Assembly (NCBI RefSeq): GCF_910594005.1
Contig: NC_057834.1
Coordinates: 104,249,650-104,313,649, forward strand
Length of the DNA stretch: 64,000 nt
Reading direction: 5' to 3'
Source: Cervus elaphus
Taxonomy: Eukaryota > Chordata > Mammalia > Artiodactyla > Cervidae
The notes under the pieces were generated by a model. It was not told where the DNA came from and made no database searches. It saw nothing but the letters and a program-made list of their open reading frames with translations. Shown one piece after another: positions 33,930 through 45,819 of the stretch; within the stretch, counting starts at the first letter, position 1, and each line of letters starts with the position of its first letter. The translations under genes and the position numbers were made by a program.

Positions 33930-34077
33930 TTTGTGCTCAGTTGCTCATTCATGTCTGACTCTTTGTGGCCCCAAGGACTGTAGTCCACTGAGCTCCTAGT
34001 CCACTGAGCTCCTATGTCCAAAGAGTTATCCAGGCAAGAATACTGGAGTGGGGTGCCATTTCCTACTCCAGGATTCA
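33930..34077 (-). mobile_element. Bov-tA SINE 3' fragment with internal 17-bp duplication
   Basis: 'cattcatgtctgactctttg' to 'gtgccatttcctactccag'. 'agtccactgagctcct' is present twice in tandem at 33,983-34,016. Confidence 0.88.
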
Positions 34078-34260
34078 GCCTTAAAAAGGAAGGAAAATAT
34101 AACACATGTTACCACATGGATAAACCTTGAAGATATCATGTTAAGTGAAATAAGCCAGTCACAAAAAGACCAATATAGTGTGAATCTACTTGTATGAGGT
34201 ACCTAAATTAGTCAAATTCAGAGAGAAACAAAGTAGATAGGTATTGCCAAGGGAGAAGGG

Positions 34261-34841
34261 AAAGGGAGGGGAATAGAGAAATAGTGTTTAGTGAGTAGAG
34301 TTTCAGTTTTGAAAGATGGAAAAAATTTGTTGTACTTGAAGCTATCAAGATGACTATGAATGAGTAATAAGAAAAATCCACCAGGTAGGACCTTCAATAG
34401 GATTCCAATACTTTAATAACTTGGGGAATAAAGTGCTATTCTAGGTTAGCAGATATAGATAATTATGTGCCCCTTATTTAGATTCTGGCTTGAATAAATC
34501 AATTGAGGAAGAGCAGGAAATTTTCAATATATACTGAGTACTCCGTATTATGGAATATGAAATTTATTGGCTGGGGCAATCATATTGTGGTTATTTAAGA
34601 ACACACTCATATTTTAAGAGATAGATACTGAAGTTTCTAAGGGTGAAATGGCATGGTGTCTGTGATTTGCTTTAAAATATTTCAACAAAAAGAGTAAAGA
34701 CAAATGAGGAATACAGTTCTTCTTGAATCTGGGTGATGGATATGAGTTTATACTTTTGTATGCTTGAAAGTGCTCCTAACATTCAATAAGCTGAGAAGTC
34801 ATTAAGAAAAACCACTGAGCTCTCCTAATCAAAACACAGGT
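34261..34841. other. No gene seen
   Basis: Unremarkable AT-rich sequence up to the ERV-B 3' LTR. Confidence 0.5.
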
Positions 34842-35500
34842 TGTTACTTAACCAAACTTGAGTTTGCCCACCCAAATAAGCAAAATCGATCTACTGACAG
34901 GGTTGTGGTGAAAGAAAGTACAGCATTTATTTGCAGGGTGCCAAGCAAGGAGAATGGGCAGTAAATGTTTAAAGGACCTGAACTCCCCAGTGACTTTCAG
35001 ACAGGAGATTTTTATATTAAAGATAAGGGTAAGGATCTTAAGTGTGTGATTATCTCATGGAATATTCTGATTGATGGGGTTTTAATCAACAAAGTGATGT
35101 CTGGCATCTTGATCATCGTTCTTCTGGTTCGAACTTGTTTGGCTGTGGTCACTGGGTTTCATCATGAGATCCTGGTTTCTGAAAAACAACTCAAAGATAT
35201 GTTGCATTAGTTTATTATCTATATCCCTTGAAAAGGATCTAGGAATCCTGTGACTCTGTTTTATGACTAAACATTTATTTCTTGATTGCTTTTCCTTTGT
35301 TCCTGTATTTCCTCACTTCTGTAATTATTAACTGCTTGAGTCTGCTCTTAGGAACTCTGTGAAGACCTAAAAATCTCAATCTTTTTCTACAAACAAGAAG
35401 TGGGGACAATAGGAGATTGTATCCAGGAAGACCCTGCAGGGTCCTGCTCAATTTCAGGTCCCTCTGCACTTTGATACTCCTCATCCTGAGGGGAACAGGG
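34842..35500 (-). mobile_element. ERV-B 3' LTR
   Basis: The left end 'tgttacttaaccaaacttg' is the reverse complement of the '...gtaaca' LTR terminus also seen at 4,802, 43,320 and 52,610. On the minus strand a TATA-like 'aatataaaaatc' near 35,010 precedes the 'aataaa' polyadenylation signal near 34,935 and the R-U5 text shared with 4,690-4,768. The U3 right end is not sharp; I place it near 35,500, just past a repeated 'acatcgcccctg'/'gtcgcccctg' pair. Lies directly downstream of env, as a 3' LTR should. Confidence 0.75.
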
Positions 35501-35542
35501 GCGACGACCGCTCTGGCTACTTCCTGCTGAACAGGGGCGATG

Positions 35543-35749
35543 TTAATTCTTCAGAATTAGAGGAGCAAAAGTCTTGAATCTTCTTTTCAAAGAATTCTTG
35601 AGTCCCAAGTCTAGCATCATACTTTGAATTATGAAAACATGATTTCTCTCTTTGACCACTTTGTCATAGCATCTGAACAAACAGTTGAAAATTAAGAAAC
35701 ACATTAGAGAGAAGATGATGATCAAATAGAGCCTTGTAACAGTACTCAA
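35543..35749 (-). pseudogene. ERV-B env membrane anchor and cytoplasmic tail, separated frame
   Basis: Minus-strand frame containing a strongly hydrophobic run ('LYLIIIFSLMCFLIF', about residues 8-22 after the first Met), a Cys-containing turn and a basic tail. This is the arrangement expected for the envelope transmembrane anchor and tail. It is in a different reading frame from the main env frame, which stops at 35,815. About 65 bp and at least one stop separate the two, so no membrane-anchored envelope can be read as the sequence stands. A remnant, not a separate gene. Confidence 0.65.
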
Positions 35750-35814
35750 AAAAGTCCCCCTATTTCAGATGTGTTCTGAAATAAGTCCTGATGTGCATCC
35801 TTTTTATGTACATC

Positions 35815-37026
35815 CTATAACCAGGTAGCCTTTTGAAGTATTTTGTTTACTCGGGTTTCAACTTCTCCAGAGGTATTGATGTATGTGCAGCATGTATTAT
35901 TAACCATTACACACACTCCTCCTTGTTCTGCTAATAAGAAATCATGGACTATTCTATTGCCCGGGAACACTCGAGTCAATGAGTTCAAAGATATGTGTTG
36001 GGCTACAGTACTTTTATCTGTGTCTTCAGCAATTTGTCCAATTGTGGCAGATAGGTTATGAATTGTATCTCTATTGACATAAACTCTGGCAGTTGGTGTG
36101 AGGTTGCCAAAAGAGCTTTGTCCTATATTCTTCTCATATACTGCCAATATCATTCTTTTATTATAGGTGTTTGGTTTAGCGAGCAAAGAGATGTTCTCCA
36201 GGCTATACAAGGACAAAGGCATCTTTACATATCCCAGTAGGCAGGACCCTTGTATTTCCCAGCTGTCTAAGCAGCGATATGCCCTCCCTTCACTTCTTGG
36301 GGTATTTCCTGTGCCACAGACAAAGTAATATCCTGCCGGGGCACACGTTATACCTCCCAGGGTAGTGAAATTGATACTTTCTTTTTGGGGAAGCACGGAC
36401 AGTACGTTCTCTAGCCAGGGATCACTACCAGTGCAAGCCTTCCAGATTCTCGTTACATTATATTTAACTTTTCTGACTCTCTGGCATGAATTAGTGTCAC
36501 TTTTAGCTCTTTCACATTTGTCATTCATACATTTCAGGGGGTTTTGTTCATCACATTTTTTCAGGAGAAAGTCAAGAGACCGCGGTGGACCAATTCTGAC
36601 TCTTGGTCCCCTGAAAATTTTCTCAGACAAGGTGAAACAAGGGGTAGAGGCATTCTTATGTAATCTGATTAACCTAACTTTGAATGTGCGGCCTGGAGGA
36701 GGAAGATGATAGTAGGTCATGGGTTCTGGCACAGTACCAAAATCAATTACGGGGACTATAAGTGGGACAAAGTCTTTCTGGATGTCTTCAGATATCAAAT
36801 GGCATACCCAACAATTACTTACTTTCTGACCTGTGGCTATACTCTGAGATAACATAATTAGAGAATTTTCCCTCCAGGAAACAGCAGACACCAGTGGGAT
36901 GAGACAGTAAAGAAAAGCAAGAGCCATCATTATACCTGGGGCCAAGATCTTATGTGGGAAAATAGCAATAGCCCTAAACTTTGGTACTAACTGTATTATC
37001 ACAAGGTTTAAATTAAAATAGAGCAA
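35815..37026 (-). pseudogene. ERV-B env, 403-codon open frame lacking membrane anchor
   Basis: Envelope gene of the class I provirus, the longest convincing coding frame in the window. Seen: a hydrophobic signal-peptide-like segment at residues 33-49, with Met33/34 a more natural start than the first Met; a CWVC (CXXC) motif at 72-75 typical of gamma-type surface subunits; about seven N-glycosylation sequons; a 'LLAEQGG' stretch leading to a CX6CC motif at 372-380, the hallmark of gamma-type transmembrane subunits. The frame stops 23 residues after CX6CC, so it lacks the membrane anchor, which lies downstream in another frame. A clear RXKR cleavage site and long fusion peptide are not obvious; a lone 'NKR' near residue 290 is the best candidate. 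If made, the product would be secreted and truncated. Whether it is selected or simply young is unknown. Confidence 0.85.
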
Positions 37027-37339
37027 AAGTTAAATATCTCTTATTATCAATATCACAGCGAATGATAGGCTTGATTGTCTACAATATAATCACAGGTAAA
37101 ATGATTAGATGAATCCAGAAGCAAACAAAAAACTATAAGCAAATAATAAAACAGAAAAACGCTCCAGCCAATTATAAATGTTATGATAAATGGTCACAAG
37201 TCATTTACAACTTATAAAAGATACTTTCTTTGATTTTAACTGAAGTCCCACTGTGGACTTGTAGGAAGGCAGACTGACTTTGTTCAGCTTTGTGGTTGTC
37301 TTTTCTGTAACTGCTGAGGACTGTAGATTTGTAGTTGAG

Positions 37340-39900
37340 TCAGAAGTGAACTTCATCCGTGTGTAACAGATCCACAACTGTTATACAGTTGACTCCTGTC
37401 AATTGAACAGAAGAGCTAGTTAGCAGTAGAACATGGTAAGGCCTCACCCTCTGAGGCTGGAGTTGGTTCTTTGGTGTATATTCTTCCTCATTATTAGGAG
37501 CACTCAAGTCTCCAGTTCTAAAACACTGGAAGAGGACATCTATGAGAAACATTATTTATTAGTACCAAATTTAGAAATAGTATTTCAAACTTACCCCAGT
37601 GTTTACACATATCTTACAGTGTCTAATTCTTTTACCTTTCAATCACATGTCTGACCACTTAACTGCTCAGAATAGAGAAAGGATCTCTCACACAACATTT
37701 CTTAAGGACTCAATTGGAGTCTACTTCTAGGACACATTCTAATTCTAAGCAATGCAATGGGGGCAATTTAATCCACGTTAAGTCAGTTTCTTGACAGATT
37801 TTAGCCATTGTCTTTTTTAACGTGTGGTTCTGGTTGATCACAGGCTCTAAGATGCACGCAAACTCTTTTTTATTCCACATATTTTAGATTCCTCCTGAAT
37901 CATATTAGCAGTAAAGACACCTCCAGTATCACTCTGAATTTAGCTGGGTAGCCCAAATCTAGGAATTATCTCCTAGGTCAAGACCTTTACTACTTCTGAA
38001 GTGTTCTTCAATCCAGCAAGGAAATGTTTCTAAGCAGCCTATTAAGGTTACCCATCACTAGTAGGTAGTGAAATTCCCCTTTTACTTTGGGCATGACTAT
38101 AAAATCTACTCGCCAATCTTCACTCAGGCTCATCTCCTCCACTCCATACAGGGTGGGGGAGTTCCAGTCTTAGAATTATTTTTGGGACAAATGATACATT
38201 TTCATAATATTCTTTAAAGTGTCCTTTGCATATTTGATCTTTTAACATAATCCTGTATCTACTGTCCATGATGGGTGCTCAGGTATACTAATCCAATAAC
38301 CTCTTCCATGAGATATACATGAATTAAAACACTCCTTGGTCATTTTCCACTTGCTCCTAGATACAAAAGACTAAATACTTATTCTCATGACCTTTCAAGG
38401 TTCTCAGTACATCAGGTTAAATTGGATCAGGTTTATACTTAGAATCCGTGCTATAACTAAAGGTGTTTTTGCTGACTGTCCTGGGCAATGCACAACTCCC
38501 ACCTCCTTTGGCTTGAACACTGTGTCTAGCAGTTTCAAAACTTCCTGGGGGCATGTTGATTTCATTTTCTTCAGAAGTGAGCAATCTATCTTTCCAAATC
38601 GCCCCGTATGCATTCACAACTGAAAAGGCATATTTCGAGTCAGTATAGATGTTAACTATATTAACCTCACAGAGACAGAAAAGTCAACTGAGAACAATAA
38701 TCTAACTTTCTGGGCCAAGTACATGATGGCAAAGCTTCCACTCCTAGGGTCTCCTGCAAGGTTATCACTGTGTATCTGCTCTTTCAGTTTCCATGGTCCA
38801 TGAATTAATTCCGTTTGAGAAGTTCTCGATGTCTGGATCTCCCAAGGAATCATTAATCAGGCCCAAACAGCTGCTCAACAATCTGCAAACAATAATGCAT
38901 GAACCTGAGTGCATGGGCCACCCAAAGGGGGGGGAACAATGAGACCAGATTTGAAAAGGACATAGTCTTTGGGGTCACATTGGGATTATCAAATAAAATT
39001 GACTGATATCCTCCCAAGTGGTCTGAAGTGAGCCAATATCCACCCTTTAGTTCCAACAGCAGCAACACATAGTGGGATGTAAACACCATGGTTGGCTGTC
39101 CTGGAGTGAATTCTGCTTCTTGCCACAAATCCAGCGCAGCAGCTATGATGCTCAGATATATTGACCAATCCTGGATTATACTGTCCAAAGCCTTTGTGAA
39201 ATAGGATACTGGGCATTTTGTGCTCTCAGATTGTAGGTCAATACCTCCAGTCTCACTACCTGTCTTTTATGTTTAAAAGGATCAAATGACTTTTTCAAAC
39301 GTGGCAAACCCAGAACAGGGGCAGTCAGTAGTTTTCCCTTCATTGATTGGAAGATTTTTCACATTCTCTGCTCCCCACTGAAGGCTTATTGTTAGACTTA
39401 TTTTAGGGCCTCGTGTAACTGTTTAACTATTAGCTTAAGTTGGGGACTCATGTGCAGCAGAATCTTGCCATTCCAGGAACCGAGGCAACTGTCTTCGGTT
39501 TTGGACACTGTTACTCTGGGGACTGTCTCCAGGCAGTCCTAGAGCCATTGCTCTGGCCTTTGGTCAGTTTGATTCCTAGATATTTCACTGACAGTTGTGA
39601 AATTTGGGCCTTTTTCCGAGAGAGTTTAGAGCTTCATTTGGCCAGAGAGTTGAGATTGTTTATTGCTTTGATTTTCAGATCTTCCTTACAAATGCAAATA
39701 ACTCTTGGGATTCAAGACTCAAAATAATATAGAAAAAGACCTCTGTTAAGCCTAACAATAATCTTCAGGTTAAGATAGTCAATTGAATAAGTACTGGGGA
39801 CTACAGTTTGGATATCTTTCACTATCTGATTTATGGCTCTTATGTCCTGAATGAATCAGTGTTCTTCAGTGCCTGGTTTCGTAAAGTCAGGATGTGAGTA
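37340..39900 (-). pseudogene. ERV-B pol remnant (RT thumb, RNase H, integrase)
   Basis: Minus-strand gammaretrovirus-like pol, 5' to 3'. The RT thumb has a YLGI-like motif near 39,585. The connection has 'WLTSDHLGGYQSILFDNPNV' within 39,188-38,853. RNase H has TDSKYAF near 38,640-38,625 and 'KPKEVGVVHCPGQ' near 38,490 (the usual HCPGH is HCPGQ here). An integrase core lies around 38,100-37,800, with a 'GEFHYLLV'-like strand and a degraded 'DTGG' site. The C-terminal part is at 37,552-37,340 ('LQPQRVRPYHVLLLTSSSVQLTGV'). Stops and frame changes occur throughout, so it is inactive. Domain order and spacing match an intact provirus layout. Confidence 0.8.
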
Positions 39901-39914
39901 TTATACGGTGAAGG

Positions 39915-40140
39915 CATGCATGCATGCTGAGTTGCTTTTAGTCATGTCCATCTCTTTGCGACCCTATGGACTGTAGCCTACCAGGCTCCTCTGTCCATGG
40001 GATTCTCCAGGCAAGTATACTCAAGTGGGTTGCTGTGCCCGACACCTGGGGATCTTCCCAACACAGGATTGAACCCATGTCTCTTACATCACCTGCATTG
40101 GCAAGCAGATTCTAACCACTGGTGACACATAGGAAGCCTG
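39915..40140 (-). mobile_element. Bov-tA SINE in ERV-B pol
   Basis: Minus-oriented; orthologous to 1,690-1,905 in copy A, with the same flanks 'gcatgcatgc' and 'acacataggaagcctgta'. Confidence 0.88.
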
Positions 40141-40261
40141 TAAGATGACTGAGGGAGGAAAATAAGCAGGTATTTTTAAAATCCAGTTTGTCAAAGTCTG
40201 CATCCCTGTTTTGCTTGCTCCTAGAAGGCGAGGGTGGGATGTTCTGAGAGAATAGCATTGA

Positions 40262-40500
40262 AACAAGTATACTGTCAAGGGTGAAACAGATCACCAGCCC
40301 AGGTTGGATACATGAGACAAGTGCTCAGGGCTGGTGCACTGGGAAGACCCATAGGGCTGGGATGGAGAGGGAGGCGGGAGGGGGGGTCGGGAAGGGGAAC
40401 ACATGTAAATCCATGGCTGATTCGTGTCAGTGTATGGCAAAAACCATTACAGTGTTGTAAAGTAATGAGCCTCCAACTAATAAAAATAAATGGGGAAAAA
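40262..40500 (+). mobile_element. Ruminant L1 3' UTR insertion, copy B only
   Basis: 'gggtgaaacagatcaccagc', 'ggggaacacatgtaaatcca' and 'gcctccaactaataaaaata', then an A-rich tail to about 40,580. Copy A runs straight through the site at about 1,990-2,000 without it. Confidence 0.88.
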
Positions 40501-41329
40501 ATAAAAAATAAAAATAAAAATTTATCTTGCCAAATTTGGCCAGGATGCTTCAATGAAAAATACATAAATAAGTAAAGGGTATTGCCTTAAGCTCAGCGTT
40601 TGAGTGTCCAGTTTGTTTCAGCTTTACTGCTACGGCCTTCCTTGCTGTACCTGCCGTCTGATCAGTCTATGCTCTCAGGCTTCCCTGATGCAGGCTGTCT
40701 TCAGGGATGCTAGTGGCTCCATCTCTTGACAGGATGGCTGCCTGCAAGGCACAGGCTTGTTCTGGTAGTCCCTCTCTATTCAGTCTTCCAGGAGCGAAAG
40801 TCATTTTAGCATAATAAATCTCACCTCAACAATGAGACTGGGCTCTCTGGCATGTATATAAAAGCGTGTTTTAAGTTAATTGCCTCAATCTAGGCGCTGC
40901 AAAGCAGTTTTGGGAGAGGCATTCTGTAGACTCCTCTTGACACGGCTCTTTTTTTGGGTTAACTCATGTTCAAAACTGAGCTAGTGGCTCCAGTACCAAT
41001 CAGAAAGTCAGTTGTCTGTTTCCCAAAAAAGGGTTCCCTGGCGCTCCTGGTGGGAGGTGGGATGGAGCCTGTTTCCCCAAGTGAATTCCCTGACTTTCCT
41101 CACTCTCTCTTGTCTCCAGCATGAAAAATGATTTCTCCTCTTCTTCTGGTTTCTGTTTTTAAGTTGGGACAGATTTTCTTACTGAAAGCTTCTTGGCTTT
41201 CAGTAAGCACTGCTGGGGATGCACTTTAACATGTCCCCTTTAGGGGTCTCTTTTCTGAGGGCTACCCTTCACTCTCTTGGGTCCCTGGAATCTTGTCCTC
41301 TGTTCAGATTTCTTGTCTCCTCATTTCTC

Positions 41330-42250
41330 TGGTCAGTGAGTATCGCTGCCAGAATGGGCATCTGCTGCTTCTTTTAAAGGGTCTCCTTTTGTTCTTGTAT
41401 GCCCTCCTGACTGTGAGAAACCGAAAGCAGTTTCTATTACACCAAAAGAGAGATTAGAAGCAGAAAAAGACCTTCTACCTTTTGCACAATTTCTAGATAT
41501 AGGGGGCACTCTGAGCCAGAGGGTCTGGTTAACTAACTTGAAATTCTCCAGATTATCTAGATTCACATCTGTATATTGGTGATATACCCTGTACATTCTC
41601 TCCCCAAACTCAGGTTTTTTTACTGTGGCTGTTTGCACACTCCTTGCACCTTATGAAAACTCTTGGTTTGGTTCTCCCTTTTCAAGCCCTACCATGATGC
41701 ACTCCTTGTAATGCTCAATTCCAGCTTTATCTCCTAGGTCATTCTCCTCCCAGTCTGGATCTGTGGTGGGAATTGCTTTTGCTGCTGGTGCTGGGAGGGG
41801 ATTGCCAGAGACAGCAACATGCATTCCATCTGCCTCTTCTCTAGCATTTTCTATTACCATCCTCATCTCTTCCTCAGCCATTGGGGTAGTTAGGAAGCTC
41901 TGACCCAATTTGGACTGTGGGTGGCATTTTCTATCCTGGTACGGTCATCACAATAGGTTGGTATATTAATTTTCCAATTGAACAAGTCTGAATTTGAAAA
42001 GGGAGAGTATATCCACATGAATCCTGCTGGCTGACCTTGGGCACTTATTCCTCCAATGAGAATCTGCCTCAGTGTGAATGCCTTGCCTGAATATAAGTGG
42101 TTCTCTGACCAATATGGGTGCTCTGTTGGATATAAGAGGGAGACAATTCCTCCTTCCTCAGCTTCTACCTGAGCAGGTGAAGGTGAATTTGTTGCTATGG
42201 GATCTACGGCCCCTGCCCCTGCTTCCCCATTCTGCCCACCATACAAGTGA
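41330..42250 (-). pseudogene. ERV-B gag remnant
   Basis: Minus-strand codons from 42,246: a Pro-rich/acidic matrix-p12-like part, then the capsid start 'PFSNSDLFNWKINIP', which follows the gammaretroviral capsid pattern. A frame change near 41,900 continues with 'TTPMAEEEMRMVIENAREEAD' and 'IPTTDPDWEENDLGDKAGIEHYKECIMVGL'. Another change leads to 'KPEFGERMYRVYHQYTDVN' (41,638 on). No CCHC zinc knuckle was seen. Dead because of frameshifts, but clearer than copy A. Confidence 0.8.
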
Positions 42251-43089
42251 GATGGATATCTAGGAGCATTTATTTGTTGAATTAATTTCCTTCTCTTGAT
42301 TCCTGAGAATCTGGTAAAACTTTTTAAATAGAACTTTTAGTATCTCCTTATTTGAGGAAATTTCTTTCTCTGTCATAATTTATGCATGTTACATTTTTCT
42401 CTGAATAGGTTCACTTGGTAAAATAATATCAAAGGCTGTACTTAAGAAGCATCATTCCATTTCCTCCCTTTTTAACAAAACAGTTCTGGTTGAAAGATGG
42501 TGTTATTTAGAGAGATACTGGGGGGCAATGTAGTCCAGGTCCTAGACAACTGAGGCCAAGTTGTGTTACAATAGAACACCATTTTTTTTTTCAGAGGTGC
42601 TTAAATATTTACCAATTCTGCAAAATATACTCTCAGAGTCTACAAAATGGAACAGATCTTTCATTATCTACTTTGAATTGTTCACAGAGTGCTGTCAAAT
42701 GTTAAAGAAGGAAGTAAGTTCACAAACACAAGGCATCTCTCAGGGTTACAGATTCTTCAGTTCAATACAGAAAACCCTCAAAATCAATGCCCAGTCATGG
42801 ACAGACTGGGCTAAAAGAAAGAATACCTTGGTGTCATCACACATGAGCTCTGCTATTTCACAGAGATGTCACAAGCAAGTGCCTTGTTTCCATCACCTCG
42901 ATGCACCAAGGGCCATTGTAATACAGTTGGTGGCAGAGGTTCAGGGTTGCCCCTGAGACAAAGGTGCTCAGGAATCTGCGGGACAGAATCTTAGAGCCAC
43001 TTCTTGCTAGTGGCCAATGTGCCACAAAGACATCCAGCTGGGGTGGTGGTCCTTTCACAGTCACCAAAATAGTTGCATACTTGAACTCA
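42251..43089 (-). other. ERV-B 5' leader region
   Basis: Between gag and the fold-back LTR. Colinear with 3,760-4,570. The open frame of copy A is broken here, which supports a non-coding leader. Confidence 0.5.
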
Positions 43090-43320
43090 GGTTTAGTTGC
43101 AGCAAAGTCAATCTATGGATTCCAGGTTGTGGTGAAGGAAAAGTACAGTGTTAATCTGCAGGTCATCAAGCAAGGAGTTCAGGTCCTTTGAGCATAAGTT
43201 GCCTATTCTCCTTGCTTGGTGCCCTGCCAATAAATGCTCTACTTTCCTTCATCATGACCGACTGTCAGTAGATTGACTGCTGTGCATCATGTGAATGAAC
43301 CCAAGTTCAGTTCAGTAACA
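43090..43320. mobile_element. Fold-back ERV LTR R-U5 pair, copy B
   Basis: Left arm 43,102-43,177 (minus-strand R-U5) and right arm 43,208-43,286 (plus-strand R-U5, 'aataaatgct' signal near 43,230), with a spacer of about 30 nt. The end 'cagttcagtaaca' is at 43,320. Same structure as 4,570-4,802, so it predates the segmental duplication. Confidence 0.75.
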
Positions 43321-43392
43321 AAGCTACTCTATATGTCCTACAAGTGCTATTAAAGCAAATATCAAGGAAAACTGAAAGTAAGGACAAAGTTG

Positions 43393-43698
43393 TACATAGC
43401 AGTTCAGTTCAGTTGCTCAGTTGTGTCTGACTCTTTGCAACGCCATGAACCGCAGCACTCCAGGCCTCCCTGTCCATCACCAACTCCCGGAGTCCACCCA
43501 AACCCACGGCCGTCAAGTCGGTGATGCCATCCAGCCATCTCATCCTCTGTCGTCCCCTTCTCCTGCTACCCCCAATCCTTCCCAGCATTAGGGTCTTTTT
43601 CCTTCCATGAGTCAGCTCTTTGCATGAGGTGGCCAAAGTATTGGAGTTTCAGCTTCAGCATCAGTCCTTCCAATGAACACCCAGGACTGATCTCCTTT
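43393..43698 (-). mobile_element. BovB LINE 3' end, copy B only
   Basis: 'gctcagttgtgtctgactct' to 'acccaggactgatctccttt'. Minus-strand codons at 43,636-43,409 encode the BovB C-terminal tail ('GRQRMRWLDGITD'). Missing from copy A near 4,872. Confidence 0.9.
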
Positions 43699-44112
43699 AC
43701 ACATAAATGCTTACAAAATTAAAGCACTGACTAATATAGCATAATCCAAGTCAAAATAAAGAAATGAAACAAAGAAAAATTTTCAGTTATTGCAATCCAG
43801 AAGTATAAATTATTTTGTGCTCCAAAAAACATGGCTAAGACAAAACCAAGAAAAGAGAAAATGCTGAGTTAAAAGTAGAAATTTAAGAGAAAACTGTAAG
43901 AATAAAAGCAAAAGCCAAGTAAGAATTTTCCTTAAAGAGAAAAAATAACCATGTGCAAGATTAAGCATAAAAAGTGAGCCAGTGTGGGTATTTTAAAAGA
44001 CACATCAGCAAATGTATGGTAATAAAGAAAAAAAATCTAGATGGAACACATGATATCCTAGCAAGATTTTAAATAATCAAATATTAATCCAAAAATAATC
44101 CATCTGGTGCCA

Positions 44113-45785
44113 TCAGTTCAGTTCAGTCACTCAGTCATGTCTGACTCTTTGTGATCCCAAGGAGAGCAGAACATCAGGCTTCCCTGTCCATTACCAACTC
44201 TTGGAGCTTACTCTTGCTCATGTCCATAGAGTTGGAGATGCCATCCAACCACCTCACCCTTTGTTGTCCCCTTCTCCCCTCACCTGCAATCTTTCCCAGC
44301 ATCAGGGTCTTTTCCAATGAGTCAGTTCTTCCCATCAAGTGGCCAAAGTATTGGAGTTTCAGCTTCAACATCAGTCCTTCCAGTGAATATTCAAGACTGA
44401 GTTCCATTGGGATTGACTAGTTGGATCTCTTTGCAGTCCAAGGGATTCTCAAGAGTCTTCAACATCACAGTTCAAAAGCTTCAATTCTTTGGTGCTCAGC
44501 TTTCTTTATAGTCCAACTCTCACACCCATGCGTGACTTCTGGAAAAACCAAAACTTTGACTAGATGGACCTTTGTTGGCAAAGTAATGGCTCTGCTTTTT
44601 AATACGCTGTCTAGGTTGGTCATAACTTTTCATCCAAGGAGCAAGCGTCTTTTAATTTCATGGCTACAGTCACCATCTGCAGTGATTTTGGAGCCCCCAA
44701 AAATAAAGTATGACACTGTTTCCATTATTTCCTCATTTATTTGCCATGAAGTGATGGGACCAAATGCCATGATTTTAGTTTTCTGAACGTTGAGTTTTAA
44801 GCCAACTTTTTCACTCTCCTCTTTCACTTTCAACAAGAGGCTCTTTAGTTCTTTTTCACTTTCTGCCATAATGGTGGGGTTATCTGCATATCTGAGGTTA
44901 TTGATATTTCTCCTGGCAATCTTGATTCCAGCTTGTGTTTCATCCAGCCTGGCATTTTGCATAATGTACTCTGCATATAAGTTAAAGAAGCAGGGTGACA
45001 ATATACAGCCTTGATGTATTCTTTCCTGATTTGGAACCAGTCTGTTGTTCCATGTCCAGTTCTAACTGTTGCTTCTTGACCTGCATACAGATTTCTCAGG
45101 AGGCAGGTCAGGTGGTCTGATATTCCTATCTCTTGAAGAATTTTTCACAGTTTGTTGCGATCCACACAGTTAAAGGCTTTTGTGTAGTCAATAAAGCAGA
45201 AGTAGATGTTTTTCTGGAACTCTCTTGCTTTTTTGATGATCCATTGGATGTTGGCAACTTGATCTCTGCTTCCTCTGCCTTTTCTAAATAAAGCTTGAAC
45301 ACCTGGAAGTTCATGGTTCACATACTGTTGATGCTTGGCTTGGAGAATTTTGAGCATTACTTTGCTAGCATGTGAAATGTGTGCAATTGTGCGGTAGTTT
45401 GAACACTCTTTGGCATTGCCTTTCTTTGAGATTGGAATGAAAAATGACCTTTTCCAGTCCTGTGGCCTCTGCTGAGTTTTCCAAATTTTCTGGCACATTG
45501 AGTGCAGCACTTTCACAGCATCATCTTTTTAGGATTTGAAATAGCTCAACTGGAATTCCATCACCTCCACTTGGTTTGTTCATAGCGATGCTTCCTAAGG
45601 CCCACTTGACTTCACATTCCAGGATGTCTGGCTCCAGGTGAGTAATCACACCATTATGGTTATCTGGGTCATGAAGATCTTTTTTGTAGAGTTCTTCTGT
45701 ATATTCTTGCCACCTGTTCTTAATATCTTCTGCTTCTGTTAGGTACATAACATTTCTGTCCTTTATTGTGCCCATCTTTGCATGA
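44113..45785 (-). mobile_element. BovB LINE, 3' 1.7 kb, inverted partner of 45,820-46,466
   Basis: Minus-strand RTE-type LINE. Frames at 45,775-45,521, 45,516-45,145, 45,001-44,630 and 44,407-44,174 give successive RT parts: 'MNKPSGGDGIPVELFQ', 'FCFIDYTKAFNCVDRNKL', 'MSPCFFNLYAEYIMQNARLDETQAGIKIARRNINNLRYADN' (the YADD box is YADN here) and the C-terminal tail. Frameshifts divide it and the endonuclease is missing. Outer flanks show a matching 'aatccaaaaata' at 44,086 and 46,473, so this and the next element may have entered as one event. Confidence 0.92.
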
Positions 45786-45819
45786 AATGTGAAGATTCAC
45801 ACACTTCATGTGTCCTGGT

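Larger units (their letters stand above)
32815..34260 (+). mobile_element. Old L1 3' part, host of a nested young L1 and a SINE
   Basis: Plus-oriented L1 ORF2 C-terminal and 3' text ('ccagcaattccacttctggg', then 'agcagcatcattcacagtag' after the nested L1, then 'agccagtcacaaaaagacc'). It is interrupted by the minus-strand L1 at 32,934-33,793 and a SINE at 33,930-34,077. A TA microsatellite lies at 33,893-33,907. Confidence 0.8.
39901..41330 (-). pseudogene. ERV-B pol N-terminal region, heavily interrupted
   Basis: Expected to hold protease and RT palm by position, but it carries a SINE (39,915-40,140) and an L1 tail (40,262-40,500), and I cannot recognise a YxDD box or a protease active site. 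After removing the insertions the segment seems short, so an internal deletion is possible. Colinear with 1,690-2,950 of copy A. Confidence 0.5.
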
